Assembly (NCBI GenBank): GCA_002352545.1
Contig: DEIO01000015.1
Coordinates: 1-64,000, forward strand
Origin: Patescibacteria group bacterium UBA2772
GTDB lineage: Bacteria > Patescibacteriota > Minisyncoccia > Moranbacterales > DUUL01
Length of the DNA: 64,000 bases
Reading direction: 5' to 3'
Below the pieces are notes generated by a model, which was given only the letters and a program-made list of their open reading frames with translations, searched no databases and was not told the DNA's origin. Positions 8,467-18,048 of the stretch are shown piece after piece (positions within the stretch are counted from its first letter, which is position 1; every line of letters begins with the position of its first letter). Position numbers and translations under genes: made by a program.

Positions 8467-11103
8467 ATGAAGAAAAATATCATAAAAATTGCCATAGCTT
8501 TTTGCTCTTTGTTGGTAATCACAGGAATTTTGCATAGTTGGAATATGTTGAATTATCCATATTATGAAAGTGATGAAGGCACATACATTGCAAGAACTTG
8601 GTCTTTGATGGAGCGGGGGGAATTAGCACCATACACATATTGGTATGATCACGCTCCGTTGGGTTGGGTTTTTATTGCTGGTTGGATAAAGATTCTGGGA
8701 GGAGATTTTTTTCGTTTCGGCACTTCAATTGATACTGGTCGAGTTTTGATGCTTTTTGTTCATCTTTTTTCTGTTGGAATAATTTTCTATATTGTTCGTC
8801 GAGTTACAAAAAATACAATGGCAGCTTTTTTTGCTGGTGTACTTTTTGCTGTGTCTCCTTTGGCAATATATTTTCAAAGAAGAGTTCTTTTGGATAATAT
8901 CATGATGCTCTGGGTTCTTTTGTCGATAGCTGTATTATTTGCAAAGAAAGTTAATCTGCGCAATTATATTTTTTCAGGATTATTTTTTGCTTTTGCTGTT
9001 TTGACAAAGATTACTGCAGTCATGTTTGGTCCGCCAGTTTTGTTGTTGGTGTTTTTTAAAAAAAAGATGATTCCAAAAGTCTTCAGAACTACTCTCTGGC
9101 TCTCGTTTTCGATTCTGACAACCTCAATATATCTTCTTTATGCTATGTTGCGTAATGAATTTTTTCCATCTAAAAGTGGAGAACATGTAAGTTTTATTTC
9201 ATCTTTTCTTTTTCAAATGTCACGAAAGGGTAGTAGCGTTCCGTTTTGGAATGCCGAGAGTGATTTTTTTGTGGCTGTTTTGGATTGGATGGGTAAAGAT
9301 TTGATGGCAATTTATGTTATCTTTGGAATTTTAGTTTTAGCAGTTGTTGTGTCCATTTGGAGTAAAAAATTGCGCTTCTTTGTAGTTGCTTCTCTTTTTT
9401 ATATGTTGTTTTTGGTTAGAGGTGGTGTGGTGATTAATTTCTATATCTTGCCAATTTTGCCATTTATAGCGATGACCGGTGCAATTCTTGTTTCTGAATT
9501 GATCTCTTCTGTGACAAAAAATAGAAAAATACAAAATGCGATGTTTGTTGCATTGTTAGCTGTAATTGGAATACATTATACTTTCTTTTCCTCAACCAAA
9601 CATTTCATTAAAGACGAAACTTCTCAACAAAGAAAAGCTATTTCTTGGGTGAAAGAGAATTTGCAAAATGATAGTAACATTATAATAGATATCTATGCTT
9701 ACACAGATATTCGTAATCCCGAGAGTATTAATGAAAAAACATTTCCAAATGCAGATTGGTTCTACAAGATTAATCGAGATCCAGCAATCAGATACAGTAA
9801 ATATCATGATAATTGGCAAAATTTTGATTATATCGCTTTAACACATGAAATGCTAAAGCAAATTGAGACAGATGAAAATTCCCTTGTGAGAACAACTTAT
9901 CGTAATTCTTTGCCAGTTGCTAAATGGCTAAGTAACGGCAATACGTTTGTTGATGAACAAAAATATGAAACTACCAATGGAGATTGGGCAATGATTTTTC
10001 AGGTGAATGACAAATATCATGCTCAATTGTTGGACTCTTGGGAACGATATAGAGAAAAGTTTATTGTTTTTCAAGGTGATAACTATGGTCAGGTGATTAA
10101 CCCTAGCACAAATACGACAACTTCAGAGGGTCAGTCATATTCAATGTTACGTTCTGCTTGGATGAATGACCAGAAAACCTTTGATGGGTCTTGGCTCTGG
10201 ACAAAAAATCATCTCCAGCATAGAGTTGGTGACAACCTTCTTTCTTGGCAATGGAAAGATGGAAAAATTTCAGACTCAGCTAACGCAACAGATGCTGATG
10301 AGGATGTTGCACTGGCATTGCTTTTTGGTTCAAAACTTTGGGATAATCAAGATTATCTTGCTGATGCAGAAATGATTATTAATGATCTTTGGGAGCATTG
10401 TGTCGTGAAAATAAATGGAAGGTATTATTTTCTGCCAATGCATGAACAAGATGCAGACAAGTGGAGTGGTTATCTTTTCAATCCTTCTTATCTTTCACCT
10501 GCTACTTATAGAATTTTTGCTGAAGTTGATCCTATTCATGACTGGGATAAGCTATCAGATGATTCATATCTAACATTGAATCATCTAGGTGAAATGAGAA
10601 AAAATGCTACATATCTTCCAGCTGATTGGTACTTTCTAGATAAAAAATATGGTGGATTTATTACAGCTGATTCATATTTTGAACATAAAACTGATGATTT
10701 TAGTTTTGATGCTTTTCGAACGCTTTGGCGAGTTGCATTGGATGACCAGTGGTTTGGTTCGACTGAGGCTAAAAAATATTTGAGCAAAACCAGTGAATTT
10801 ACTTCCCAGTATTATCTTGAAAAGGGAAACCTCCCGATGCGATTGCCGCTTAGTGGAAAGGTCGAAAATGAAAGTAACTCTATTTCTGTTGATTCTGGAT
10901 ATGCTATTAGTTTGATGTACGGCTCGGATAAGGTTTTGGCGGATGATTTTTTTGCCAAGTTTATTGATGGGAAATATGATGAAAAAAGCAAACTCTGGAA
11001 TGAAAAGCCAAGCTATTATGGTTCCAATTGGGCTTGGTTTGGCACGGGAGTGTTTAGACAAAATTTGCCTAATATGTGGAAGCTTAATATCTTTAAAGAA
11101 TAA
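8467..11103 (+). CDS. GT-C (GT39-like) transferase fused to GH8 domain, copy 1
   Basis: An 878-residue protein whose first half is a polytopic GT39/ArnT-type transferase: a hydrophobic N-terminus, then YESDEGTY with the acidic pair expected of GT-C enzymes and YWYDHAPLGW. About ten membrane segments run to residue 375. After a spacer region the C-terminal 350 residues look like glycoside hydrolase family 8: TTSEGQSYSM carries the likely acid Glu554, ATDADEDVALAL matches the GH8 signature, and FDAFRTLWR carries a candidate base Asp748. The hydrolase half would face outside the membrane. A second copy follows after 8 bases and shows the same architecture. No Shine-Dalgarno sequence precedes the ATG. 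Domain calls are from motifs; the polymer handled is unknown. Confidence 0.8.
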   Translation: MKKNIIKIAIAFCSLLVITGILHSWNMLNYPYYESDEGTYIARTWSLMERGELAPYTYWYDHAPLGWVFIAGWIKILGGDFFRFGTSIDTGRVLMLFVHLFSVGIIFYIVRRVTKNTMAAFFAGVLFAVSPLAIYFQRRVLLDNIMMLWVLLSIAVLFAKKVNLRNYIFSGLFFAFAVLTKITAVMFGPPVLLLVFFKKKMIPKVFRTTLWLSFSILTTSIYLLYAMLRNEFFPSKSGEHVSFISSFLFQMSRKGSSVPFWNAESDFFVAVLDWMGKDLMAIYVIFGILVLAVVVSIWSKKLRFFVVASLFYMLFLVRGGVVINFYILPILPFIAMTGAILVSELISSVTKNRKIQNAMFVALLAVIGIHYTFFSSTKHFIKDETSQQRKAISWVKENLQNDSNIIIDIYAYTDIRNPESINEKTFPNADWFYKINRDPAIRYSKYHDNWQNFDYIALTHEMLKQIETDENSLVRTTYRNSLPVAKWLSNGNTFVDEQKYETTNGDWAMIFQVNDKYHAQLLDSWERYREKFIVFQGDNYGQVINPSTNTTTSEGQSYSMLRSAWMNDQKTFDGSWLWTKNHLQHRVGDNLLSWQWKDGKISDSANATDADEDVALALLFGSKLWDNQDYLADAEMIINDLWEHCVVKINGRYYFLPMHEQDADKWSGYLFNPSYLSPATYRIFAEVDPIHDWDKLSDDSYLTLNHLGEMRKNATYLPADWYFLDKKYGGFITADSYFEHKTDDFSFDAFRTLWRVALDDQWFGSTEAKKYLSKTSEFTSQYYLEKGNLPMRLPLSGKVENESNSISVDSGYAISLMYGSDKVLADDFFAKFIDGKYDEKSKLWNEKPSYYGSNWAWFGTGVFRQNLPNMWKLNIFKE

Positions 11104-11111
11104 CTTTCTCA

Positions 11112-13778
11112 ATGTTTAAATATTTCAAAAAACTAAGAAAGGAACAAGAAATAACCCTTATTCTTGTCATAAGTGCTATTTTCGTGGCGTTTCTTGCTCA
11201 TAGTTGGGGCATGTTTCGCTATCCCTATTATGAAAATGACGAGGGAATTTATATTTCTCAAGCGTATTCTCTTTTAACATCTGGAAAGCTCTCTCCTTAT
11301 ACATATTGGTATGACCATGCCCCATTGGGTTGGATTACGATTGCTGTTTGGGCAAAGTTCACTGGCGGACTTTTCACATTTGGAGCATCAGCTAATTCTG
11401 GAAGAGTTTTGATGTTGGTTGTTCATCTAGCTTCAACTATTTTGATTTTCTTTTGTGCAAAAAAATTCAGCAAAAGCAATTGGACAGCAATGACCGCAAC
11501 TTTGATTTTTTCCTTGTCTCCTCTGGCAATATATTATCAGCGTCGAGTTCTCTTGGACAATATGATGATTTTCTGGATTCTTTTGTCTTTGGCTATTTTG
11601 CTTAAGAAGAAAATAGGACTGAAACATTTGATTATGAGTGCTGTGTTTTTCGCATTCGGGGTGCTTACCAAAGAGAGCGCGGTGGTATTTTTCCCAGCGT
11701 TGATATATACACTTTTTCTACGTCGCAAAGAATTTTCACAAAAGTTCGTTGAGCTTCGTTGGATGGTGACGGCAGGACTAATTGGCACTTTATATCCTTT
11801 CTATGCTTTTTTGCACGGGGAACTTTTCCCTAAAGGTTTTAGAGGAGATACCACAGATCATCTCAGTCTTATTGACACTCTTTTGTGGCAAGCAAAAAGA
11901 GGTAGTGGTTTGTCTTTTTGGAATGCTCACAGTGAATTTTTCTTGTCTCTACAAGATTGGTTGTTCCGTGATCCATATCTAACGGTTTTTGGAATTATTA
12001 GTAGTTTGGTTGTGATTACACTAGGTTTTCAACATAAAAAATTTAGAATATTGGCACTTTTGCTTTTATTCCCTTGGCTTTTCTTGTTGCGAGGGAAGTT
12101 GGTTTTCAATTTCTATATCATCCCATTAATTCCTTTTTTTGCGATTGCGATTGCAATGCTGGTTGAAATTATTGCAAGCTATGTTGCTAAAGGAAGGAAA
12201 GACAAGGTTTTTATCGGAGTATATTGTGCTTTTTCCGTCATTGTTATTACTTCCTCATTTTTTTATTCAAATGATGTGTTTGTTAAAAATGAGACTGCTC
12301 CACAAATCGAAGCAGTTCGTTGGGTTAAGCAAAATCTTCCAGCTGATTCTCACATTGCAATTGATGATTATGCCTATGTTGATTATCATGATTCACATTT
12401 TGAAAATGAAAAAGTTTTCAATAATGCAGATGTTTTTTGGAAAATTGAAGTAGATCCTCAAGTGCAAAAAGAAGAATATAAAAACGATTGGACAAATATT
12501 GACTATATTGTGACGGGGGAGGCTTTCAATCTTCACTTGAGAAATGGAGAACTGTCTTTTATTAAGAATGCTTTTTTGAGTTCTTCTGTGTTGAAAGAAT
12601 GGAAGTCTGAGGACTCAGAGTTTGCCTACAAGGCGTCAGTTCACAAAGTTGACCATAATATGCCACTTGTAATTGAATTTGGAGAAAGCGAAGCTGTTTC
12701 GCAACAGTTAAATCAATCTTGGAAAGTTTATAAAAAATTCTTCTTACGTAGCTATGGACAAATTGTTGATCCTTCAAATGGAATCACAACTTCAGAAGCA
12801 CAATCATATGCAATGTTACGTGCTGTTTGGGCCGATGATAAAGATTCATTTGATGGAGTTTGGCAATGGACAGTTGACCATTTGCAGTTTCGCAAGGGAG
12901 ATAAGCTGATTTCTTGGAAATGGGAACTAGACAAATTGCAAGATTCTACCAATGCCAGTGATGCAGATGAGGACATTGCATTGGCTTTGCTTTTCGCCTA
13001 TAAAAAATGGGGAGATGAAAGCTATTTGGAAAGTGCCAAAGAAATCATTGAAGATTTGGGTGAGCATTGTGTGGTTGAAATTGCAGGAATAAACTATTTC
13101 TTATCTGCTCATTGGGAATCTGTGGAGCAATGGAATGGATTTTTGCTCAATCCCTCATATCTTTCACCAGCTTCATATCGGATTTTTGCTCAAGTTGACA
13201 AGAATCATGATTGGGAGAAAACAGCAAATGATTCATATGCTGTTTTGGAGGCAATTAGAACTAAACAAGGAAACAAAACTGGACTTCCTTTTGACTGGGC
13301 TTTAGCAGACAAAGAAACAGGAGTCATTTCAAGTGCAAATGAATATTTTGACTATGACGTGGACCGTTTCAGTTTCGATGCTTTCCGCACATTCTGGCGA
13401 GTGGCTTTGGATTATGCATGGTTTCAATCTTTCCAGTCCGAGAAATATATCAAAAGAGAAAACCAATTCCTAGAAATGCAATATAACCAACAAGGAACTC
13501 TCCCTGGTGGTTTCGCTCCTGGTGGAGAAGTTGTTTTGCCAAATTCAACATTAGCTATTGACGCTGGATATCTCTCTGCATTGATGCTTTCGCGAGATAA
13601 GTCTCTAATAGAGAAATTTTATCAAGAAAAATTTGTGGATAAATATGATGAAGATACAAAATATTGGGGAAATGATAAATATAGTTATTATGATTCCAAC
13701 TGGGCGTGGTTCGCGGTTGCTTTGAAAAATGGTAATCTAAAAAATATATGGGAAACATCCAAAGATAAAGGAGAATAA
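11112..13778 (+). CDS. GT-C (GT39-like) transferase fused to GH8 domain, copy 2
   Basis: An 888-residue paralogue of the preceding gene with the same order of parts: YENDEGIY and YWYDHAPLGW in the GT-C half, a membrane region to about residue 385, then a GH8-like half with TTSEAQSYAM (likely acid Glu562), SDADEDIALALL and FDAFRTFWR (candidate base Asp756). The catalytic-type residues are kept in both copies, so both may be active. The 8-base gap indicates co-transcription with copy 1. The frame ends inside a perfect 9-bp hairpin (13777-13799) that lacks a T-run. A recent tandem duplication followed by divergence is the simplest origin. Confidence 0.8.
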   Translation: MFKYFKKLRKEQEITLILVISAIFVAFLAHSWGMFRYPYYENDEGIYISQAYSLLTSGKLSPYTYWYDHAPLGWITIAVWAKFTGGLFTFGASANSGRVLMLVVHLASTILIFFCAKKFSKSNWTAMTATLIFSLSPLAIYYQRRVLLDNMMIFWILLSLAILLKKKIGLKHLIMSAVFFAFGVLTKESAVVFFPALIYTLFLRRKEFSQKFVELRWMVTAGLIGTLYPFYAFLHGELFPKGFRGDTTDHLSLIDTLLWQAKRGSGLSFWNAHSEFFLSLQDWLFRDPYLTVFGIISSLVVITLGFQHKKFRILALLLLFPWLFLLRGKLVFNFYIIPLIPFFAIAIAMLVEIIASYVAKGRKDKVFIGVYCAFSVIVITSSFFYSNDVFVKNETAPQIEAVRWVKQNLPADSHIAIDDYAYVDYHDSHFENEKVFNNADVFWKIEVDPQVQKEEYKNDWTNIDYIVTGEAFNLHLRNGELSFIKNAFLSSSVLKEWKSEDSEFAYKASVHKVDHNMPLVIEFGESEAVSQQLNQSWKVYKKFFLRSYGQIVDPSNGITTSEAQSYAMLRAVWADDKDSFDGVWQWTVDHLQFRKGDKLISWKWELDKLQDSTNASDADEDIALALLFAYKKWGDESYLESAKEIIEDLGEHCVVEIAGINYFLSAHWESVEQWNGFLLNPSYLSPASYRIFAQVDKNHDWEKTANDSYAVLEAIRTKQGNKTGLPFDWALADKETGVISSANEYFDYDVDRFSFDAFRTFWRVALDYAWFQSFQSEKYIKRENQFLEMQYNQQGTLPGGFAPGGEVVLPNSTLAIDAGYLSALMLSRDKSLIEKFYQEKFVDKYDEDTKYWGNDKYSYYDSNWAWFAVALKNGNLKNIWETSKDKGE

Positions 13779-13952
13779 TAACTTTGAGTTAAAGTTATTG
13801 GAGATTAGATAATTAGATGAATTAGAAATTTCATCTCATTATCGCTTTTGACAAATAAAAATAGGTATGTAACTATAAACAACATTAGAATATACTTTTA
13901 GATGTCTATTCTCATAGGTAAAAGTTCAATCGAAAGATTGTCATCGTTTAGT

Positions 13953-13986
13953 CATTCAACTACAGAGTTAGCTCTGTAGTTGAATG
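13953..13986. repeat. start-codon palindrome, copy 1
   Basis: A 15-bp perfect stem (13953-13967 with 13972-13986) around a TTAG loop. The core is CTACAGAG-TTAG-CTCTGTAG. The last three bases are the ATG of the flippase gene, so the start codon would be paired in the mRNA hairpin. It has no following T-run, which argues against a plain terminator. Confidence 0.9.
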
Positions 13987-15270
13987 AATTTTCAAGATAA
14001 AACTCAAGCAATGTTGAAGAAGAAAATAAGGAAAATATCTCAAGATAGTTTCGTTAGAAATAACGTTATTTTTTTTGCAGGTTCAATGGTTGTGGCTGTT
14101 TTGAACTATCTCTACCACCCGATTTTGGGACGGATGATGAGTGTGGAGGAATTCGGAGAAGTGCAATCGCTCATATCACTTTTTATGCAACTAGCAGTTT
14201 TCACTGGTATTTTCAATATGCTGGTAATAAACATTACAACCAATTATGAAGACAAGGAGGAGCGAGATATTGTTATTTCTGCTTTGCGAAGAATCGCTCT
14301 TGGTATAATCGGTTTTTTATTTGCTTTTATTGTGCTTTTTAGCTCTTTTTTGCAAGACTTTTTTCAGTTTGAGTCACTCTATCCTTTCATTGCGCTAGCT
14401 TGTTTGCTTTTGACTGGAGTGGACTTCACATTCCGTAAGGCATTTTTGCAAGGAATCAGTGACTTCAAGTCCGTTTCTTGGTCTGGAATCATTTTTTCTT
14501 CGGGAAGGCTATGTTTTGCAATAGCACTTGTTTTTTTGGGCTTTAAATCTTTGGGTGCGATCATAGGATTGTTGATTGCGCAGGGAATTGCCTTGGTTTT
14601 TGTTTTCTCAAAAACAAAAACCAAACTCAAATTTGGAAAATGGAACAAAGATAAAGTCATGACAGTGATAAAAAAAGAATGGAGATATGCCACATTGATT
14701 TTTTTGGCAACTTCAGCGGTTGCGTTTCTCTATACAGCGGATGTTTTGATGGTGAAACATTGGTTTTCTCCAGAAGAGGCAGGATTATATAGTGGGATTG
14801 CAACAATTGCAAGAATTATTTTCTTTGCGACTGGCTCAGTCTCAGGAGTTCTTTTGTCGGCTGTGAAAATCAAAAACTCGTCTGCAGAGAATCAAAAGAT
14901 TTTGAAAAAAGGAATGTGCATGATTTTTTTAATTGTTGCGGGAGGAGTTCTTGTTTTCTCGGTGTTTTCAAAACTCGTGATCACAATTTTGATTGGCGCA
15001 CGCTACGTGGGACTTGCACCATTGCTTGGAAGATTAAGTTTGCTTTTGGGGTTGGTTTCAGTCATTAACTTGCTGTTCTTTTATTTCTTGGCTTTGCGAA
15101 AATCAATCATTTTTACAGCTTCATTGGCTGGACCAATCATGATTTCGTTGCTATCATTTTTCAATCACGAGAATCTAGGACAAATTGTTAATAATTTCAT
15201 TATTGGAAGTATTGTAGTGTTAGTAATGTTGCTTGGGGGAATATATAAGAAAAATAATTCACATAAATAG
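13984..15270 (+). CDS. polysaccharide flippase, Wzx/MATE-like
   Basis: A 428-residue integral membrane protein with about twelve hydrophobic segments, resembling the oligosaccharide flippase branch of the MATE/MVF superfamily that moves lipid-linked sugar units across the membrane. The N-terminus includes VRNNVIFFAGSMVVAVLNYL and LGRMMSVEEFGEVQSLIS, the usual layout of this family. Its ATG is the end of a long palindrome, so initiation may be structure-controlled. It is followed at one base distance by a GT2 gene, implying coupled translation. The role fits the surrounding transferases. The specific export substrate is not evident. Confidence 0.85.
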   Translation: MNFQDKTQAMLKKKIRKISQDSFVRNNVIFFAGSMVVAVLNYLYHPILGRMMSVEEFGEVQSLISLFMQLAVFTGIFNMLVINITTNYEDKEERDIVISALRRIALGIIGFLFAFIVLFSSFLQDFFQFESLYPFIALACLLLTGVDFTFRKAFLQGISDFKSVSWSGIIFSSGRLCFAIALVFLGFKSLGAIIGLLIAQGIALVFVFSKTKTKLKFGKWNKDKVMTVIKKEWRYATLIFLATSAVAFLYTADVLMVKHWFSPEEAGLYSGIATIARIIFFATGSVSGVLLSAVKIKNSSAENQKILKKGMCMIFLIVAGGVLVFSVFSKLVITILIGARYVGLAPLLGRLSLLLGLVSVINLLFFYFLALRKSIIFTASLAGPIMISLLSFFNHENLGQIVNNFIIGSIVVLVMLLGGIYKKNNSHK

Positions 15271-15271
15271 G

Positions 15272-16213
15272 ATGTCAAAGAAAAACATATCAATCATTGT
15301 TCCAGCTTATAACGAGGAAAAGAATATTCATCTGGTTTGCAAGGAGATAGAAAGAGTTTTTTCTCTATTGAAAGACAAATATTTTTTTGAAATTATTTTT
15401 GTGAATGATGGCAGTAGTGATGGAACAATTGCTCAGATAGAGAAAATGGCTCGAAATAATTCTAGTATTTGCTATATTGATTTTTCTCGAAATTTCGGCA
15501 AAGAAATGGCAACTACAGCAGGGCTTCATAATTGCAAAGGAGATGCATGTATCATGGTGGATGCAGATTTGCAACATCCAGTAGAATTGATTCCTGAATT
15601 TATCAAAAAGTGGGAAGCTGGTGCGGAAGTGGTGATTGGAGTTCGCAAAACGAGTAAAAGTGATTCATTTATCAAAAAATGTGGTGGAAAGATTTTTTAT
15701 AAAATAATGCGAATGATTTCGGATGTGCCAATTGTATCAAATGCCACTGATTATCGTTTGCTTGACCGAGCTGTGATTGATGCTTTCAAGGATTTGCCTG
15801 AAAGAAACAGAATGACGCGCGGACTTATTGATTGGTTGGGATTCAGAAGAGTGATTTTGCCTTTTGAAGCGCATGAAAGAGTCAATGGAGAAGCTAGCTA
15901 TAGTACAATTAAATTAGTTCAATTAGCTTTCAATAGCATAATCTCTCTTAGCATGTTACCTCTTCGAATTGCTGGTTATGTGGGGATTTCTATTGTGTTT
16001 TCTTCTGGAATATTGGGAGCTGTAATGTTTGTTGATCGTTTTGTGTTAAACTGGGGATTTAATTTCTCCGGAACAGCAATTCTAGCAGATATTACTCTTT
16101 TTCTGATGGGAGTGATTCTCATTTCAATCGGACTTTTGGCTTTTTACGTTGGACATATCTATAATGAATCACAAGGTAGGCAGTTATATATTATTAGAAA
16201 GAAGAAGTTGTAA
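15272..16213 (+). CDS. GtrB/DPM1-like glycosyltransferase family 2
   Basis: A 313-residue GT2 enzyme. ISIIVPAYNEE opens the nucleotide-binding fold, FVNDGSSDGT follows, and DADLQHP from about Asp97 is the metal/sugar-nucleotide motif. Two hydrophobic segments close to the C-terminus are typical of GtrB and bacterial polyprenyl-phosphate glucose/mannose transferases. The ATG at 15272 comes directly after the flippase stop codon (15268-15270) with GG just ahead; the frame is open from 15233, but that would overlap the flippase. It probably loads a sugar on undecaprenyl phosphate for the GT-C enzymes of this island. Family is certain, sugar is not. Confidence 0.9.
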   Translation: MSKKNISIIVPAYNEEKNIHLVCKEIERVFSLLKDKYFFEIIFVNDGSSDGTIAQIEKMARNNSSICYIDFSRNFGKEMATTAGLHNCKGDACIMVDADLQHPVELIPEFIKKWEAGAEVVIGVRKTSKSDSFIKKCGGKIFYKIMRMISDVPIVSNATDYRLLDRAVIDAFKDLPERNRMTRGLIDWLGFRRVILPFEAHERVNGEASYSTIKLVQLAFNSIISLSMLPLRIAGYVGISIVFSSGILGAVMFVDRFVLNWGFNFSGTAILADITLFLMGVILISIGLLAFYVGHIYNESQGRQLYIIRKKKL

Positions 16214-16230
16214 AAAATAAGCTTAAAACT

Positions 16231-16416
16231 ATGGGAAGAAAAAAAGTTGAAGATAAAAACATTCGTAAGCTCTCCAAAGTCGGTGGCGGGGCAACATATG
16301 CAATTACATTACCAATTGATGCAATTCGAGAATTTGGATGGCAAGAGAAGCAAAAACTTGTTATTGAGGTTGATAAAAGAAGAAAAAGATTGATAATCAA
16401 AGATTGGGAGAAATAA
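16231..16416 (+). CDS. AbrB/SpoVT-like mini DNA-binding protein, copy 1
   Basis: A 61-residue basic protein. RKLSKVGGGATYAITLPID followed by FGWQEKQKLVIEV matches the swapped-hairpin AbrB/MazE fold, in which a short N-terminal strand, a TLP turn and a helix bind DNA as a dimer. It starts 17 bases after a GT2 gene and ends 10 bases before the palindrome at 16426. A second closely related gene is at 18049, also followed by a palindrome. The likely role is a local transcription regulator or an antitoxin-type protein. No toxin gene is adjacent, so the regulator reading is preferred. Confidence 0.75.
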   Translation: MGRKKVEDKNIRKLSKVGGGATYAITLPIDAIREFGWQEKQKLVIEVDKRRKRLIIKDWEK

Positions 16417-16425
16417 TAAATCATA

Positions 16426-16447
16426 TCTACAGAGTTAACTCTGTAGA
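16426..16447. repeat. start-codon palindrome, copy 2
   Basis: A perfect 22-base palindrome with core CTACAGAGTTAACTCTGTAG (16427-16446). Its last base is the A of an in-frame ATG at 16447 of the following GT4 gene. Confidence 0.9.
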
Positions 16448-16470
16448 TGAACTCTAAAGGCAGATTTCAG

Positions 16471-17682
16471 ATGAAAATTTTGTGGCTAACATGGAAAGAC
16501 AAAAAAAATCCTTTGGCTGGTGGTGCAGAAGTTGTTGCTAGCGAACTTGGGAAACGACTTGCTTTGGATGGGCACGAAGTGTTGTTTTTGGTTGGTGGAT
16601 TTGAAGGTGCCGAAAAAGAAGAAATTATTAATGGATGCAAAGTGATCCGAGTTGGTGGACGATGGACGGTTTATTGGGAAGCTTTCAAATATTACAAAAA
16701 AAATCTCAGAGGTTGGGCTGATATGGTGGTTGATGAGATGAACACAATTCCATTTTTTACAAAACTATATGTTAAAGAAAGGAAAATTATGTTTATTCAT
16801 CAACTTTGCAGGGAAATTTGGTTCTATCAAATGTTCTTTCCATTGAACATCATTGGATTTGTACTTGAATTTTTCTATTTGCGAATGTTGAATGATCAGA
16901 AAGTCATCACAGTTTCAGAAAGCACGAAAAAAGATTTGATGAGATTTGGATTTGAAGAAAAAAATATCAACATCATCAGTGAAGGAATAGAAATTGACCC
17001 AATAAAAGAAATAGAAATAGATACACCAGTTATTCTCTCCATGCCTGAGGTGGAGACACAGAGTTGGAGCGAAAAATATCCAAACCCAACACTCCTTTCT
17101 TTTGGTGCAGTGAGAGCAATGAAGAGAACAGATCAAATCATCAAAGCTTTTGAACTAATCAAGTCTGGAAAGAATGAACTTTTAACTCCAAGTTATGCGA
17201 TTGGGCATGCTTTCGATCTTACTAACTTTAAACTGATTATTGCTGGAGACATAAATGACAAATTTGGTGAAAAGATTTTGCAAATGATTGAAAAATCGCC
17301 TTTCAAAGATTCAATTGATGTGCTCGGAAGAGTTTCAATTGAAAAAAAGATTGAATTGATGCAAAAGTCCCATGTCTTGGCTGTTACATCCATCAAAGAG
17401 GGTTGGGGGTTGGTGGTGACAGAAGCAAATTCACAAGGGACACCAGCTGTTGTCTATGACGTGGACGGTTTGAGAGATAGTGTGCGTCACAATGAAACTG
17501 GATTGATTTGTCAAAAAAATTCTCCTGAAAGTTTAGCGAAGAATATTGAAAGACTATTGAAAAAAGGAGGAAAGTATGAGAAAATAAGAAATACTGCATG
17601 GAAATGGAGTAAGAAGATTAATTTTGAGAAGAGCTATGGTGAGTTTATAAAGTTCATAAAGTTAGAAAAATATGAAAATTGA
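16471..17682 (+). CDS. glycosyltransferase family 4
   Basis: A 403-residue GT4 (GT-B fold) cytosolic transferase. The N-terminal domain opens MKILWLTWKDKKNPLAGGAE, with the glycine-rich acceptor loop. The C-terminal domain has LSFGAVRAMKR and the nucleotide-sugar motif EGWGLVVTE with Glu310 and Glu318. ATG 16471 has an AAGG sequence upstream and gives the usual N-terminus; ATG 16447 is also in frame, adds eight residues and lies in the palindrome. An S23-family remnant begins inside its 3' end. It probably extends the lipid-linked saccharide on the cytoplasmic side. Confidence 0.88.
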   Translation: MKILWLTWKDKKNPLAGGAEVVASELGKRLALDGHEVLFLVGGFEGAEKEEIINGCKVIRVGGRWTVYWEAFKYYKKNLRGWADMVVDEMNTIPFFTKLYVKERKIMFIHQLCREIWFYQMFFPLNIIGFVLEFFYLRMLNDQKVITVSESTKKDLMRFGFEEKNINIISEGIEIDPIKEIEIDTPVILSMPEVETQSWSEKYPNPTLLSFGAVRAMKRTDQIIKAFELIKSGKNELLTPSYAIGHAFDLTNFKLIIAGDINDKFGEKILQMIEKSPFKDSIDVLGRVSIEKKIELMQKSHVLAVTSIKEGWGLVVTEANSQGTPAVVYDVDGLRDSVRHNETGLICQKNSPESLAKNIERLLKKGGKYEKIRNTAWKWSKKINFEKSYGEFIKFIKLEKYEN

Positions 17683-18016
17683 AAAATTTAAAGATGTAAT
17701 AGCTTAGCAGAAAGCAAAAGCATTAAGTCTGTGGATTTATCAGAAATTTAAAGATAGTAGTGATTATGGATTTCGTGATCAGGCTCAAAGAGCTTCAGTT
17801 TCTATTATGAACAATGTTGCAGAAGGCTTTGAACGTCAAAGTAATAAGGAGTTAAAGCAGTTTCTCTACATTATAAAAGGATTGTGTGGTGAAGTATGTT
17901 CAATGATGTATCTCGCACAAAAGTTGAAATATATTTCTAAAGATGAATTTAAAATATGGTATAATTTATCAGTAGAAATTTCGAAGTTGTTTTCTGGGTT
18001 TATCAAAATTCTCTAA
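17672..18016 (+). pseudogene. four-helix-bundle (S23/23S IVP family) gene with nonsense codon
   Basis: Reading from ATG 17672 gives MKIEKFKDVIA, a TAG at 17705-17707, then QKAKALSLWIYQKF and onward without further stops to 18016. Family members usually have Trp where the TAG stands (a WQKA motif), so a TGG to TAG change has broken the frame at codon 12. The remainder, with RDQAQRASVSIMNNVAEGF and the C-terminal LxxxISKLFSGFIKIL, is intact. The gene overlaps the end of the GT4 gene by 11 bases. A shorter product from ATG 17807 would lack the first helix. Function in this family is poorly known; members occur in rRNA intervening sequences and beside surface-glycan genes. Confidence 0.75.
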
Positions 18017-18048
18017 TTTGATAACTTAATAACTTTTAACTTACTATT

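Noticed and set aside
13777..13799. Hairpin at the stop of the second GT-C/GH8 gene as a terminator
   Set aside because: The 9-bp stem is perfect but AT-rich and lacks a following T-run.
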